Positions 36,945 to 45,910 of a stretch of 64,000 nucleotides of DNA are shown here, piece after piece (positions within the stretch are counted from its first letter, which is position 1; every line of letters starts with the position of its first letter). Under the pieces are notes generated by a model. It saw nothing but the letters and a program-made list of their open reading frames with translations, did no database searches and was not told the origin of the DNA. A program made the position numbers and the translations under genes. Origin of the DNA: Planktothrix sp. PCC 11201 (GTDB lineage Bacteria > Cyanobacteriota > Cyanobacteriia > Cyanobacteriales > Microcoleaceae); NCBI RefSeq assembly GCF_900009135.1, contig NZ_LT797688.1, positions 631,169 to 695,168 on the forward strand. The letters are read 5' to 3'.

Positions 36945-37340
36945 TTAATTCTGTTTTAAACTGCCACAATGTTGTTTTAAACAGGTTTCTAACAATTTAG
37001 CATCAAAAATAATCGGCAAAAAGTGAATACTTTTGACTTCCCTAAAATAGAATAAAATGGGTACAGGAGTCCAAAAAATTTCCCAGTTTATCCAGTCTTG
37101 GTAGGGAAATCGACGCAGCAGTTTACCCGAACGATAAACGTCTAAATCCGTGGGGGTGAATTGTAGACGAATGAGGGCGGTTTGCACTAACAAAAATAGG
37201 GCAAAAATTGCAATCCCTAAACTCACCCATCTTTGAATTAAAAATAGGGGAAAAGCACTAATCAGCAGCACCATCGGAATTATATAATTCGGAGGTAACT
37301 CAACGATATTAGATGTTTGGGTTGTGGGTGTTGTGGTCAT
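36945..37340 (-). CDS. DUF3119-family membrane protein
   Basis: A 131-residue protein with two close hydrophobic segments (YIIPMVLLISAFPLFLIQRW and LGIAIFALFLLVQTALI), then a cytoplasmic PH-like beta region (FTPTDLDVYRSGKLLRRFPY, FYFREVKSIHFLPIIFDA). This fits DUF3119, a cyanobacteria/plastid family of unknown function. I start at the ATG at 37340 (MTTTPTTQT); an in-frame upstream ATG adds 18 residues. It lies 101 bp after the MlaE-type permease on the same strand, so the two may be co-transcribed. Confidence 0.72.
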   Translation of the reverse strand: MTTTPTTQTSNIVELPPNYIIPMVLLISAFPLFLIQRWVSLGIAIFALFLLVQTALIRLQFTPTDLDVYRSGKLLRRFPYQDWINWEIFWTPVPILFYFREVKSIHFLPIIFDAKLLETCLKQHCGSLKQN

Positions 37341-37441
37341 TTGTTTTTTTTGAGTCAAAAGCAGTTCAATAAATTCTACCAAAATTATCATCATTTTTGC
37401 AGCTAGTGCGGGTATTATCAGGCAAATATCTTAAAAATTTA

Positions 37442-38242
37442 TCAACCCTTGACGGAGCTTCCCATCCCTTGAAACATAATCCAAGATAGGAAGAAATCAA
37501 TGATAAAAATAGATAATAGGGCGGTGACAACGGCCGTTGTGGTGGACTGACCGACACCTTTTGCTCCTCCGGTGGTAGTTAATCCCCAACTGGTTCCAAT
37601 AATGGCAATGGTCGCCCCAAAAACTAAGCCTTTAACTAACCCACTACAAACATCCCAAACTTGTAGAAAATTCCGTACTGAATCTAAAAAGACCGTTGAA
37701 GAAATATTGTACATAGTAGTAGAAATTAATAGGCCGCCTGCTAATCCTGTCACTAAACAAATTACGGTTAAAATTGGTAACATCGAACAACAGGCGATTA
37801 CCCTGGGAATTACTAAATAATCCACCGGGTCAGTTTTTAACATATAAAGAGCATCAATTTGTTCCGTGACCCGCATTGTGCCGATTTCCGCCGCAAAAGC
37901 CGAACAGACTCGCCCGGCGACAATCACGGCCGTTAATACCGGACTGAGTTCCCGGGCCAGGGACAGGGCCAGAACTCCCCCGACAATATTCACAGCCCCC
38001 AAAGCGACAAATTCCCGTGCTACTTGAATCGTGAATACCATTCCCACAAAACTCGCCGTGAGCAGAGCAATCATCAAGGATTCTGGGCCAACTATTACCA
38101 TTTGTTCCAAAGTGTTACGACGGTGAATTTTACCCTGGAGTAAATGCACCACCACCTGACCCGCCAATAACAGGGCGGCCATAAATCGCTGTAGCCAAAG
38201 TCCAAAGCTGGAACGAGTTTTAGAATTACTCAAGGGAATCAC
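37442..38242 (-). CDS. MlaE/YrbE-family ABC transporter permease
   Basis: A 266-residue integral membrane protein. GPESLMIALLTASFVGMVFT and VGGVLALSLARELSPVLTAV, then VIVAGRVCSAFAAEIGTMRV and EQIDALYMLKTDPVDYLVIP, are the conserved core of the lipid-transport permease family MlaE/TGD1. The protein probably moves phospholipids or other lipids between envelope membranes with an MlaD-like and an MlaF-like partner, neither of which is in this window. The C-terminus (ADFFLSWIMFQGMGSSVKG-like) is normal for the family. Confidence 0.9.
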   Translation of the reverse strand: MIPLSNSKTRSSFGLWLQRFMAALLLAGQVVVHLLQGKIHRRNTLEQMVIVGPESLMIALLTASFVGMVFTIQVAREFVALGAVNIVGGVLALSLARELSPVLTAVIVAGRVCSAFAAEIGTMRVTEQIDALYMLKTDPVDYLVIPRVIACCSMLPILTVICLVTGLAGGLLISTTMYNISSTVFLDSVRNFLQVWDVCSGLVKGLVFGATIAIIGTSWGLTTTGGAKGVGQSTTTAVVTALLSIFIIDFFLSWIMFQGMGSSVKG

Positions 38243-38290
38243 AACGGGATAAAGTTCAACCGATACTTAGAAATATACAAATCTTCAACA

Positions 38291-38320
38291 AGATTTATAA
38301 AGCATAAATCTTAATTTTTT
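38291..38320 (+). terminator. Hairpin with T-run upstream of the permease gene
   Basis: AGATTTAT (38291-38298) and ATAAATCT (38304-38311) enclose AAAGC, followed by TAATTTTTTTG. No plus-strand gene ends nearby, so it either terminates an unseen transcript or is fortuitous. Confidence 0.35.
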
Positions 38321-38478
38321 TGAATTTATATTTAAGATTTCTCACAGATTCGATTAAAATGGGCGATCGCTCCTATCTTAGAAATTGATAGGCTAGATTT
38401 TCCCTGATCTCCAATCTAACTGAAGTCAACGGCACTCGCCAACAAGTTGAAGATAGCTGATCTCCTTTGGACAAATTT

Positions 38479-38766
38479 ATGAGTATTTTGCCCCATTTCC
38501 TTCGTTCTTTACTACTAGCAATTACCTTTAGTTTCATCGCCCCGCTCTTATTGATTGCGGTGGGGTTAATCACCTTTGTCCTGATGAGTCACCTGCCTAT
38601 TATACAAAATTTAGGGACGTTGGGCTGTCACCAAATGCTCAAATTTCTTGCCACCTTTGGCAATGGACACCCCTTACAAGGTTGTTTGGTCATTGCTCTA
38701 ACCTTTAGTTTAGTGGGCGGGTTATTCGATACCTATGCTTGCTGTCAAAATCAAAGAATCAACTAA
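38479..38766 (+). CDS. Small two-helix membrane protein, unknown
   Basis: A 95-residue protein starting at ATG 38479, with GATCTCC and TTTGGA upstream but no strong ribosome site. Two hydrophobic segments (LLLAITFSFIAPLLLIAVGL and GCLVIALTFSLVGGLFDTYA) and three cysteines are visible. I do not recognise a function. It is divergent from the permease gene. Confidence 0.6.
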   Translation: MSILPHFLRSLLLAITFSFIAPLLLIAVGLITFVLMSHLPIIQNLGTLGCHQMLKFLATFGNGHPLQGCLVIALTFSLVGGLFDTYACCQNQRIN

Positions 38767-38928
38767 CAATTAGCCAAAGTTTATACAAATGAGAGATTTA
38801 AGTCATTTAATATCGAATTTATTACTTTTATTAAGTCTCAGTTTAACATATTACCAGATTATTATAAGTTTATCAATGGTTACATTTGGTGTAAAAATAG
38901 ACATACTGTAAAAATTCAAGATCATACA

Positions 38929-39330
38929 ATGGCAGATATTGTTGATATTGCTGTAAGTGCGGGTTCATTTACAACCCTGGTAGCCGCTGTTCAAGCCGCA
39001 GGTTTAGTGGAAGCCTTAAAAAGTCCTGGCCCTTTTACTGTGTTTGCACCCAATGACGAAGCGTTTGCAAAACTTCCCCCTGGAACAGTACAAACCTTAG
39101 TTCAAAATCCACCGCAGTTGGCTAGAATTCTAAAATTTCATGTCATTTCGGGTAAACTAACAAAAGCCGATTTAGAAAAATTAGGTTCTGTTACTTCCTT
39201 GGAAGGTTCACCCATTCCCATTAACTGTTCCGATGGTTTTGAAGTCAAAAATGCCACGGTACTTGCTCCCGATATTGAAGCGGATAATGGCATTATTCAT
39301 GTCATTGATACCGTGATTTTAATGGGTTAA
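38929..39330 (+). CDS. cupS: Fasciclin-domain protein, probable CupS
   Basis: A 133-residue single fasciclin (FAS1) domain with no signal peptide: [40 protein letters not shown] and [13 protein letters not shown]. CupS, a small soluble subunit of the CO2-uptake complex NDH-1MS, is a fasciclin-fold protein encoded right after cupA in several cyanobacteria. Here it lies 576 bp beyond the cupA stop but on the opposite strand. Lack of a signal peptide and this location support CupS; other cytosolic fasciclin proteins exist, so the name is likely but not certain. Confidence 0.72.
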   Translation: MADIVDIAVSAGSFTTLVAAVQAAGLVEALKSPGPFTVFAPNDEAFAKLPPGTVQTLVQNPPQLARILKFHVISGKLTKADLEKLGSVTSLEGSPIPINCSDGFEVKNATVLAPDIEADNGIIHVIDTVILMG

Positions 39331-39354
39331 TTGATTAGGAAAAATAACCCGTAG

Positions 39355-39373
39355 GGGCGAGGTCTCCTCGCCC
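39355..39373. terminator. Palindromic repeat after cupS
   Basis: GGGCGAGG (39355-39362), TCT, CCTCGCCC (39366-39373), preceded by GTAG. A copy of the GTAGGGG palindrome family, probably ending the cupS transcript. Confidence 0.5.
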
Positions 39374-39421
39374 AAAACATGGGTATTAAATTAATCTAAA
39401 AATCTCTATCAAGATTAATAA

Positions 39422-39775
39422 TTATTAATCAAGGAGAATAAAAGTGGAACTCTATTTGAAAGAATTGTAGAAATTATAGATACGAAAAAACCAGAGTATT
39501 TTTTATTAGAGAATGTCAAACGTATTTTAACCATGGAACAGGGACACCATTTTAAAGTTATTTTAAATGCTTTAGCGTCTCTTAACTATTTGATTGAATG
39601 GCGAATTATTAGTCCGATTAATTTTGGTATTCCTCAAAACCGTGAGCGGATTTTTATTTTTGGAACTCGTTGTAAATCTGATTTTAACCCTATCAGTTTA
39701 GAAGATAATCAAGAGGGAGGTGCAAGGTTAGGGTATACTATTTTTGGTATTAATGGAGTTGCTTCTACTATTTAA
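39422..39775 (+). pseudogene. C5-cytosine DNA methyltransferase remnant
   Basis: About 118 codons in one frame match only the middle and a little of the C-terminal part of a Dcm-type methyltransferase: SGTLFERIVEII, YFLLENVKRILTMEQGHHFK (motif IV ENV), FGIPQNRERIFIFG (motif VIII) and GINGVASTI (motif IX-like). The SAM-binding motif I, the Pro-Cys loop and the end of the target-recognition part are missing, and a stop codon lies at 39419 upstream. It is a relic of a restriction-modification or phage gene, lying between cupS and cupA. Confidence 0.8.
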
Positions 39776-39905
39776 CGATTTCTAATGCCTTACAATGGCG
39801 ATTACAATACACAAGAATCATCGACCAAGCCACTTTAGGAATCGAGGGTGTAGAAAATTTAATGGGATAAACATTAAACAACTAATCCTACACCCTACAT
39901 CCAAT

Positions 39906-41198
39906 TTAACGATAATCAGAGTTTTGAATATCTCTTAATCGTGCTTCAGGGCGTTTAAACCGATCTAATTGAGCTTCAAAAAATTGCCGATTTGCGATCA
40001 AATGTTTAGGATTTTGATCATCTAAAGGATACAGTAAAGCCGTGCGTAACGCTTGAATTACCGCAGAAGTTACACAATACATTGACCGTTGGAAAGTATT
40101 CGCCAACTGAATCAACATATCATCCTCACCTCGGCAATGTTTTTGATAATATTCGACTAAATAAGGCGGCAAGAAATGTAACATATCTTGCATTAATAAT
40201 GTAGGAGGAATTCCCGCTGTCCCAACGGGAAAAATATCAGCATAAAGAATCCCATAATGGAAGTCATTTTGATCATCAGGAACTTGTTTCGCTTGAGCAT
40301 TATAAGATTTGGTTCCTCGGAAGGGAGATGTCCGATAAAACACCGCTTCAACGTAGGGTAATGCCGCCTCATATAACCACATAAACCCTTTAGATTTAGG
40401 GATAATTTCATAGCATTTCCCATCAATATAAACATGATGATAAATAGGTCGTCCAGCAATGGCAAAAATCCCATTAACCAGAAAATTCATCGCTTCAGGA
40501 ACACTAGTAATTTTGCCTTCATCATAAAGATCACTCATTTCAAAAAATACTGGCGCCATCACTTCCCAGAATAATCCTAAATTACTATAATAGGACATCA
40601 TTTTGACCTGTTCTAAGAATAAATCCGGGAATAGGTTATATAATCCCATCATCATTGGATTTTTCTTAAAATAGGCTTTAATGGCTTTATCGGCATTAGC
40701 TTTATATTCATCGGTATCTAAATAGGGATCAAATTGTCCTCCCATATCTCGATGCCAAAACATTGCTTGCATACAAGCTTCGGCAAATTCCATATTAACT
40801 CGATCATGCCATAAATGATGTAATAATTTTGGCATTTTTACAGTTTCACCCTTTTCTATAAAGGCTAATAATTCCGGGTGTGCTGTTGCTTCTCCTCGCC
40901 AAATTCTTAAATCGGCATCATCGCCTGCATAATGATTATGCAAGTCTAAATATTCTTGAGGAATGAAGTATTTTAAAAAGGGTAAGGGATTTAAAAACAC
41001 TTGTTCTGCAATATAAAGTAAATCCCGCCAATAGAAATCCATTGGTACTGCATAAGCTTTATAAATCCCGATAATTTGCATTAGGTTTTCTGGGGTATCG
41101 GGTAACATTGCACCCCCAGCCTCTAAGCGTTGAATAATCTCGGAAAATTCATGGGTTGAGGGGGGTAATTTTGTTTGAGATAAAGTTGCAGTTGTCAT
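39906..41198 (-). CDS. cupA: CO2 hydration protein CupA (ChpY/ChpX family)
   Basis: A 430-residue protein of the ChpX/ChpY family, which forms the CO2-hydrating module on NDH-1MS. Visible stretches include QIIGIYKAYAVPMDFYWRDL, PQEYLDLHNHYAGDDADLRI, HHLWHDRVNMEFAEACMQAM, FWHRDMGGQFDPYLDTDEYK and IPPTLLMQDMLHFLPPYLVE, with several conserved His, Asp and Glu that could bind zinc. It lies 105 bp after ndhD on the same strand. The ndhF-ndhD-cup order and nearby CupS-like gene favour CupA over the constitutive CupB. The N-terminal tail before FSEIIQRLEAGG is short. Confidence 0.92.
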   Translation of the reverse strand: MTTATLSQTKLPPSTHEFSEIIQRLEAGGAMLPDTPENLMQIIGIYKAYAVPMDFYWRDLLYIAEQVFLNPLPFLKYFIPQEYLDLHNHYAGDDADLRIWRGEATAHPELLAFIEKGETVKMPKLLHHLWHDRVNMEFAEACMQAMFWHRDMGGQFDPYLDTDEYKANADKAIKAYFKKNPMMMGLYNLFPDLFLEQVKMMSYYSNLGLFWEVMAPVFFEMSDLYDEGKITSVPEAMNFLVNGIFAIAGRPIYHHVYIDGKCYEIIPKSKGFMWLYEAALPYVEAVFYRTSPFRGTKSYNAQAKQVPDDQNDFHYGILYADIFPVGTAGIPPTLLMQDMLHFLPPYLVEYYQKHCRGEDDMLIQLANTFQRSMYCVTSAVIQALRTALLYPLDDQNPKHLIANRQFFEAQLDRFKRPEARLRDIQNSDYR

Positions 41199-41303
41199 GA
41201 TTTTTCCTGGTTTTAATTGTTGTTAAAAATTGGGATAAATAGGGCGGGTCTAGTTAGGTTAATGGTGGGTTCAGAAAGATTGATTTGAACCCGACCTAGG
41301 GGT

Positions 41304-42797
41304 TTATTGTTTAATGGCGATTTGGGTAGGAACAGATTGATTTAAGGCAATAACCATGGCTTGGGCGGTGGGTTCCATCCATCGAAATAACCAAGTAGGT
41401 TGTATCCCGAGAATGAAAATGAACGCGGCTAAAATTAATGCGGGAGCTTGTTCTGAGAAGGTAACTTTCGGGTAATAAGCTAATTTATTATCCAGTTTAC
41501 CAAAACAAGTTCGGTTGAGGAGAATCACAAAATAAACAGCCGTTAAACCGGAGGCAATAATACACAATAAACTATGAATTGGGAAGACAGAAAATGTTCC
41601 TTGAAAGACGGGAAACTCGGCGACAAATCCCACTAAACCAGGGATACCAGCACTCGCCATTCCTGCCATAATTAATAAAGCACTAGTTAGGGGTAAACCG
41701 CGAATGGGATTCATTAAACCATTTAGAATATTTAAGTCCCTGGTTCCGACTTTTTCTTCTACAATTCCAACTAATTGAAACAGAATTGCCAAGATTAAAC
41801 CGTGGGCTACCATTTGAGCAATTGCCCCAATTAAGCTTAATTCATTCGCCGCCGCCGCCGCTACTAAAATATAACCCATGTGACCAATAGAACTATAGGC
41901 TACCATGCGTTTAATATCCTGTTGAGCAATAGCAGTTAAGGCTCCATATAACACACTAATTACCCCAATTGTTGCCAGGGTAGGGCTAATAACTTGCCAA
42001 GCATCAGGAAACAGTTGTAAACCAAAACGAATCAAACCATAAGCTCCTAATTTAGCTAAAATTCCTCCTAATAAAATTGTCACGGGGGGAGAAGATTCGA
42101 CATAGGCATCGGGTAACCAAGTGTGCAGGGGAACTAGGGGAATTTTGATCCCAAATCCTAATAGTAAAATGGTGAGCAAAATTAACTGAGTTGTTAATTC
42201 AAAGTTCTGGGTTTGAATGGCAGAATAATCAAAACTTCCGGCATCACTTAGCCACGCCATGCCTAAAAATCCGGCTAAAATTAGAATCCCAGAAAGGGCA
42301 GTATAAATCAGAAATTTCATCCCTGCATAGGCACGTTTTTCACCACCCCAAATGCTAATTAAAAGATAAATGGGGATTAATTCTAATTCATAGAATAAAA
42401 CAAACAGGAGTAAGTTTTGAGATAAAAAGGCTCCAGCAATTGCCGCATTCACTAATAAAATCATGGAGTAGTAGAGGCGAGGACGCTCCAGATTTCCGTG
42501 ACTGCTGGCAATGACAATAAAGGTTAAAACTCCGCTTAAAGCGATTAGAGGAAAGGATAAACCATCTATTCCTAAACTATAGGATAGTCCTAATTGGGGA
42601 ATCCAAGCTAGATATTCTTGCAATTGAAAATTAGGATTGGTTAAATCAAAATCAAAGCTGAGTTTTATTGTCCAAATTAAAATCACACCTGTTATTGCTA
42701 AAGCAATGGAACGAACTTGAGAAGCCGAGAATTGTTTGGGCAAGAGTCCAATTAATAGAACTGCCAAAACTGGAATAATAATTAAAGCACTCAACAT
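41304..42797 (-). CDS. ndhD3: NAD(P)H dehydrogenase subunit NdhD3
   Basis: A 497-residue proton-pumping subunit with about 14 membrane segments, homologous to subunit ND4/NuoM. The core VLFYELELIPIYLLISIWGG (antiporter Glu), LGFGIKIPLVPLHTWLPDAY (conserved Lys) and DIKRMVAYSSIGHMGYI are intact. Position between ndhF3 and cupA marks it as the D3 form of the inducible CO2-uptake complex NDH-1MS in thylakoid membranes. It starts 117 bp after the carbonic anhydrase stop. Confidence 0.92.
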   Translation of the reverse strand: MLSALIIIPVLAVLLIGLLPKQFSASQVRSIALAITGVILIWTIKLSFDFDLTNPNFQLQEYLAWIPQLGLSYSLGIDGLSFPLIALSGVLTFIVIASSHGNLERPRLYYSMILLVNAAIAGAFLSQNLLLFVLFYELELIPIYLLISIWGGEKRAYAGMKFLIYTALSGILILAGFLGMAWLSDAGSFDYSAIQTQNFELTTQLILLTILLLGFGIKIPLVPLHTWLPDAYVESSPPVTILLGGILAKLGAYGLIRFGLQLFPDAWQVISPTLATIGVISVLYGALTAIAQQDIKRMVAYSSIGHMGYILVAAAAANELSLIGAIAQMVAHGLILAILFQLVGIVEEKVGTRDLNILNGLMNPIRGLPLTSALLIMAGMASAGIPGLVGFVAEFPVFQGTFSVFPIHSLLCIIASGLTAVYFVILLNRTCFGKLDNKLAYYPKVTFSEQAPALILAAFIFILGIQPTWLFRWMEPTAQAMVIALNQSVPTQIAIKQ

Positions 42798-42860
42798 AAG
42801 TTTAGGGTGGGAGGAACAGGGATATTTAAGTTAACCAATGACTAAATTATTCAGAAATTA

Positions 42861-42903
42861 GCAAGTTTATCAAAGTTTTAGATGGTTTATTTGATAAACT
42901 TGC
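42861..42903 (-). promoter_or_regulatory. 14-bp inverted repeat between carbonic anhydrase and ndhD3 genes
   Basis: GCAAGTTTATCAAA (42861-42874) and TTTGATAAACTTGC (42890-42903) form a perfect 14-bp stem with a 15-nt loop, 12 bp past the carbonic anhydrase stop. There is no T-run on the minus strand, so it may act as an mRNA processing or stability element inside the operon, or a partial terminator. Confidence 0.6.
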
Positions 42904-42914
42904 TTCAGTTAGCT

Positions 42915-43619
42915 TTAAGTCACAACTTTTATCATTCCGGTTTCTAAGTTATAGTAGCTTCCTACTATTTTTAATTTCCCTTCTTTAACTAGTTGGGAAA
43001 TAACTGGAGAAGCCTGTAAACGACTGATGACAAATTTAACATTAGAAATGATGCTTTCTTCTAAAGTTTGATTAGGCTTTATCGCCGGTTTAATGGCATC
43101 CAAAATGCTGGAAATTTGACCCGGAACTGCATTGCCAGCAATAGTAGCTTTGACTGCGCCACAATTTTGATGTCCAATCACCATCAGGACTTTTGCTCCT
43201 AACACTAATGTTCCAAATTCAAGACTACCAATTTCTTCAGAAGTAGCAACATTTCCGGCATTTCTAACTACGAATAAATCTCCAAAACCCTGGTCAAAAA
43301 TAATTTCCGCAGGCACCCGAGAATCTGCACAACTGAGAATAGCGGCAAAGGGGGCTTGTCCTTGGGCAACTTCTTGAACTCTGGTCATGGTTTGATTAGG
43401 ACTTTTTCGTTTATTGTCGATAAACCGTCGGTTTCCTTCTAACAGTTGGTTTAACGCTTCATCGGGAGTAATATTGTTTTGGGCAACGGCAGGTTGAGCT
43501 TTGAACAAATTTACTTTTGTTCCTAATCCCGCAGTTAAAGCCGCAGTTCCCGCTACTCCTGCACCAAACTTTAATAAATTCCGACGGGAAATGCTTAAGT
43601 TTTGTTGAGTTGTGTTCAT
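42915..43619 (-). CDS. Beta-carbonic anhydrase with Tat signal peptide
   Basis: A 234-residue beta-class carbonic anhydrase. Zinc ligands and dyad are present: C97, D99 and R101 in SCADSRVPAEI, H150 and C153 in VIGHQNCGAV. The N-terminus has a twin-arginine signal (ISRRNLLKFGAGVAG then AALTAGLGTKV), so the enzyme should be exported folded to the periplasm or thylakoid lumen, like EcaB-type enzymes. It interconverts CO2 and bicarbonate. It sits between ndhF3 and ndhD3 in the same orientation (gaps 80 and 117 bp), a non-standard insertion that links it to CO2 uptake. Confidence 0.93.
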   Translation of the reverse strand: MNTTQQNLSISRRNLLKFGAGVAGTAALTAGLGTKVNLFKAQPAVAQNNITPDEALNQLLEGNRRFIDNKRKSPNQTMTRVQEVAQGQAPFAAILSCADSRVPAEIIFDQGFGDLFVVRNAGNVATSEEIGSLEFGTLVLGAKVLMVIGHQNCGAVKATIAGNAVPGQISSILDAIKPAIKPNQTLEESIISNVKFVISRLQASPVISQLVKEGKLKIVGSYYNLETGMIKVVT

Positions 43620-43699
43620 GATTTTTTTACATTAAGTGGATTGGAACATTCAGAAAATTAATCCTTTGGATGGATTATAGATGAAAATTGGGAACTCTT

Positions 43700-45535
43700 T
43701 TAAAACAAATTAAGTGTAAAAAATCCTAAAAGTAAAGTTACTCCAAAAATGATCGTCAAGGCATAAAATTGGGTTTGGCCAGAAACATTGTATTTCAAAC
43801 TTTGCCCACTAAAAATCGTTGCTATTCCCACTAGGTTAACAAATCCATCCACGATATAGCGGTCAATCCAATACATAATATTAGAGATGAAGCCGACTAT
43901 AAAAATAATCGTGACTCGATACAGTTTTGCTGTGTAAAAATCGTAAGCAAAGAAGTCTTGTACAGCTTGAGAGGGCAGTTTAACAGGTTTTGGCCAATTA
44001 CTATTCCAATAAATCATCGCACTAAGTCCCCATCCTAAAACCGTCGAGGTGATTAATAAACCCGCAACTGTTAGATTAATTGTTTCCCATTGGGGTAATA
44101 AATTCCATTGTTTTAATAACAAAGGAATATGCAGACAAAATCCCGCTAAAATGGTCATAGGTAATACCATCGCCCATAAAACTTCCTGAGAACGGGTGGT
44201 CATTTGTTTGGGTTTTCCCGTAAAAATCAACCCAAATTCACGGGTTAAACTAAAGACGGTTAAACCATTAACTAAAAACAGGCAAAGCGCAATAGCAGGT
44301 TGAGTGTTCCAGAGGGTTTCTGCTAACTCTAATATCGTCCAAAAACCGCCAAAGGGAGGAACGGCAACTAAGGCGATAATTCCGACTAAAAAACACAATC
44401 CCGATATCGGACGTCGTGACCATAAACCGCCATATTGGGTTAAATCTTGGGTGACATTATTACTAATAATTCCCCCGGTGGTCATGACTAATAATGCCAT
44501 CGGTAAGGCATAGGTAAATAGCAGAGAAAGAGCCGCTTGGGTTTGTCCGGTTCCAACGGCAATAAAGGTGATGCCCATATAGGCACTAACGGAATAGGAA
44601 AGGGCGCGTTTTATATCAATTTGAGCAATAGCAATACAACTGGCTCCCACGGAAGTTGCTAACCCAATAAATACCATAGTTGACGTTACCAAAGGAGACA
44701 AGGCTAAAACGGGCTGCACTTTGACTAATACCCAAGCTCCAGAGGCAACGACAACAGAATTGCGTAAAATTGTACTAGGAAGGGGGCCTTCCATGGCTTC
44801 ATCTAACCATAAATGTAGGGGAAATTGAGCACATTTTCCTAGTGGCCCTGCCAGTAATGCTAACCCTAATAGAGTGGCAACTTTCGGGTCAAGTTGGGCA
44901 GTTTGTGACCATTGGGCTAATTCCGTAAAATTCCAAGTTCCGGCGAGGGGAAATAGGGCAACTACTCCCATTAATAGGAATAAATCTCCGACCCGTTTGG
45001 TTAAAAAGGCATCTCTAGCCCCGGTGACAACTAAGGGTTGATTAAACCATAATCCCACTAATAAATAAGTTCCTAATGTGAGGACTTCCAGAATTATGTA
45101 ACTGTGGAATAGGGAATTACACAGGACTAACCCACATAACCCGGCTTCAAATAAGGCTAATAGGGAATAGAATCGCGACCAGCCCCAGTCCATTTCCATA
45201 TAACCGACGGCGTAAATTTGGGCTAAAACATTTAACCCAGTAATAACTAAGGTGGCAGCAACGGTGACAACAGAGACTTCTAATGGGATATCCAAGTTGA
45301 GGTTAACGATGCTAAACCAGGGAATGATTAACTGTTGGGGAGGTTGACCCCAAATTTCAGTTAGGGCGAATAACCCATGTACAAAGGCGAATAGGGTGGT
45401 GATAATATTGACATATCCGGCTGGACGGGGGCCAGTGCGCCGAATAATAGACGGAAACCAGAGGGTAGATAACAAAGCTCCGATTAATGGGTAGCAGGGT
45501 ATCCACCAAATGGTTTTTACGAAAAAATCAGTCAT
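43700..45535 (-). CDS. ndhF3: NAD(P)H dehydrogenase subunit NdhF3
   Basis: A 611-residue ND5/NuoL-type subunit with about 15 membrane segments. Signatures include YIILEVLTLGTYLLVGLWF, AFLTKRVGDLFLLMGVVALF, APLGKCAQFPLHLWLDEAME-like residues (start GPLGKCAQFP) and DIKRALSYSVSAYMGI. It is the first gene of the ndhF3-carbonic anhydrase-ndhD3-cupA operon and partners NdhD3 in NDH-1MS. The 375-bp upstream region has two strong dyads, fitting regulation by inorganic carbon level. Length matches NdhF3 rather than respiratory NdhF1. Confidence 0.92.
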   Translation of the reverse strand: MTDFFVKTIWWIPCYPLIGALLSTLWFPSIIRRTGPRPAGYVNIITTLFAFVHGLFALTEIWGQPPQQLIIPWFSIVNLNLDIPLEVSVVTVAATLVITGLNVLAQIYAVGYMEMDWGWSRFYSLLALFEAGLCGLVLCNSLFHSYIILEVLTLGTYLLVGLWFNQPLVVTGARDAFLTKRVGDLFLLMGVVALFPLAGTWNFTELAQWSQTAQLDPKVATLLGLALLAGPLGKCAQFPLHLWLDEAMEGPLPSTILRNSVVVASGAWVLVKVQPVLALSPLVTSTMVFIGLATSVGASCIAIAQIDIKRALSYSVSAYMGITFIAVGTGQTQAALSLLFTYALPMALLVMTTGGIISNNVTQDLTQYGGLWSRRPISGLCFLVGIIALVAVPPFGGFWTILELAETLWNTQPAIALCLFLVNGLTVFSLTREFGLIFTGKPKQMTTRSQEVLWAMVLPMTILAGFCLHIPLLLKQWNLLPQWETINLTVAGLLITSTVLGWGLSAMIYWNSNWPKPVKLPSQAVQDFFAYDFYTAKLYRVTIIFIVGFISNIMYWIDRYIVDGFVNLVGIATIFSGQSLKYNVSGQTQFYALTIIFGVTLLLGFFTLNLF

Positions 45536-45910
45536 TGGTGCGACCTATTGATCAGTTTGCAGAAATATGAAAAATTACCTTGGGGGAAAGACATTATCCC
45601 AAGGGCTATGTAGCTTTTTGAAGTCGCGAGGAATTCAAAAAGCTACATAGACTTTTTGCTGTTGAATATAACCATACCATAGACATTAGTATATGAGTAT
45701 ATCCAAAAGCATATCAATATGACAGGTATATCTGATAAATGCTATAGATTTTGCTTATATTTAAGCCTTTCCTCCCCTTTTTTTTAACAATTGACATTTT
45801 CTGACCAAATAAGAAGATAATTTAGATCGTAGCTAAATTTCCAAAAAACACTGCAATCGTAACATAAATTCATGCGACAACAGGCCAACAAATCTACAAT
45901 AGAGAAAGAT
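45536..45910 (-). promoter_or_regulatory. Upstream region of the ndhF3 operon with two hairpins
   Basis: CCTTGGG (45578-45584) pairs with CCCAAGG (45598-45604). Next to it CTATGTAGCTTTTTGAA (45606-45622) pairs perfectly with TTCAAAAAGCTACATAG (45634-45650). Farther upstream (45680-45750) AT-rich sequence repeats GTATAT/CATATC-like half sites (ATATGAGTATAT, GCATATCAATATG). NDH-1MS operons are induced by low CO2 through LysR-type regulators; these sites are candidates, not proven. No gene lies in this 375-bp stretch. Confidence 0.45.

Noticed and set aside
39776-39905. Continuation of the methyltransferase relic in other frames
   Set aside because: Short in-frame stretches are present, but none matches a methyltransferase motif well enough to extend the pseudogene.
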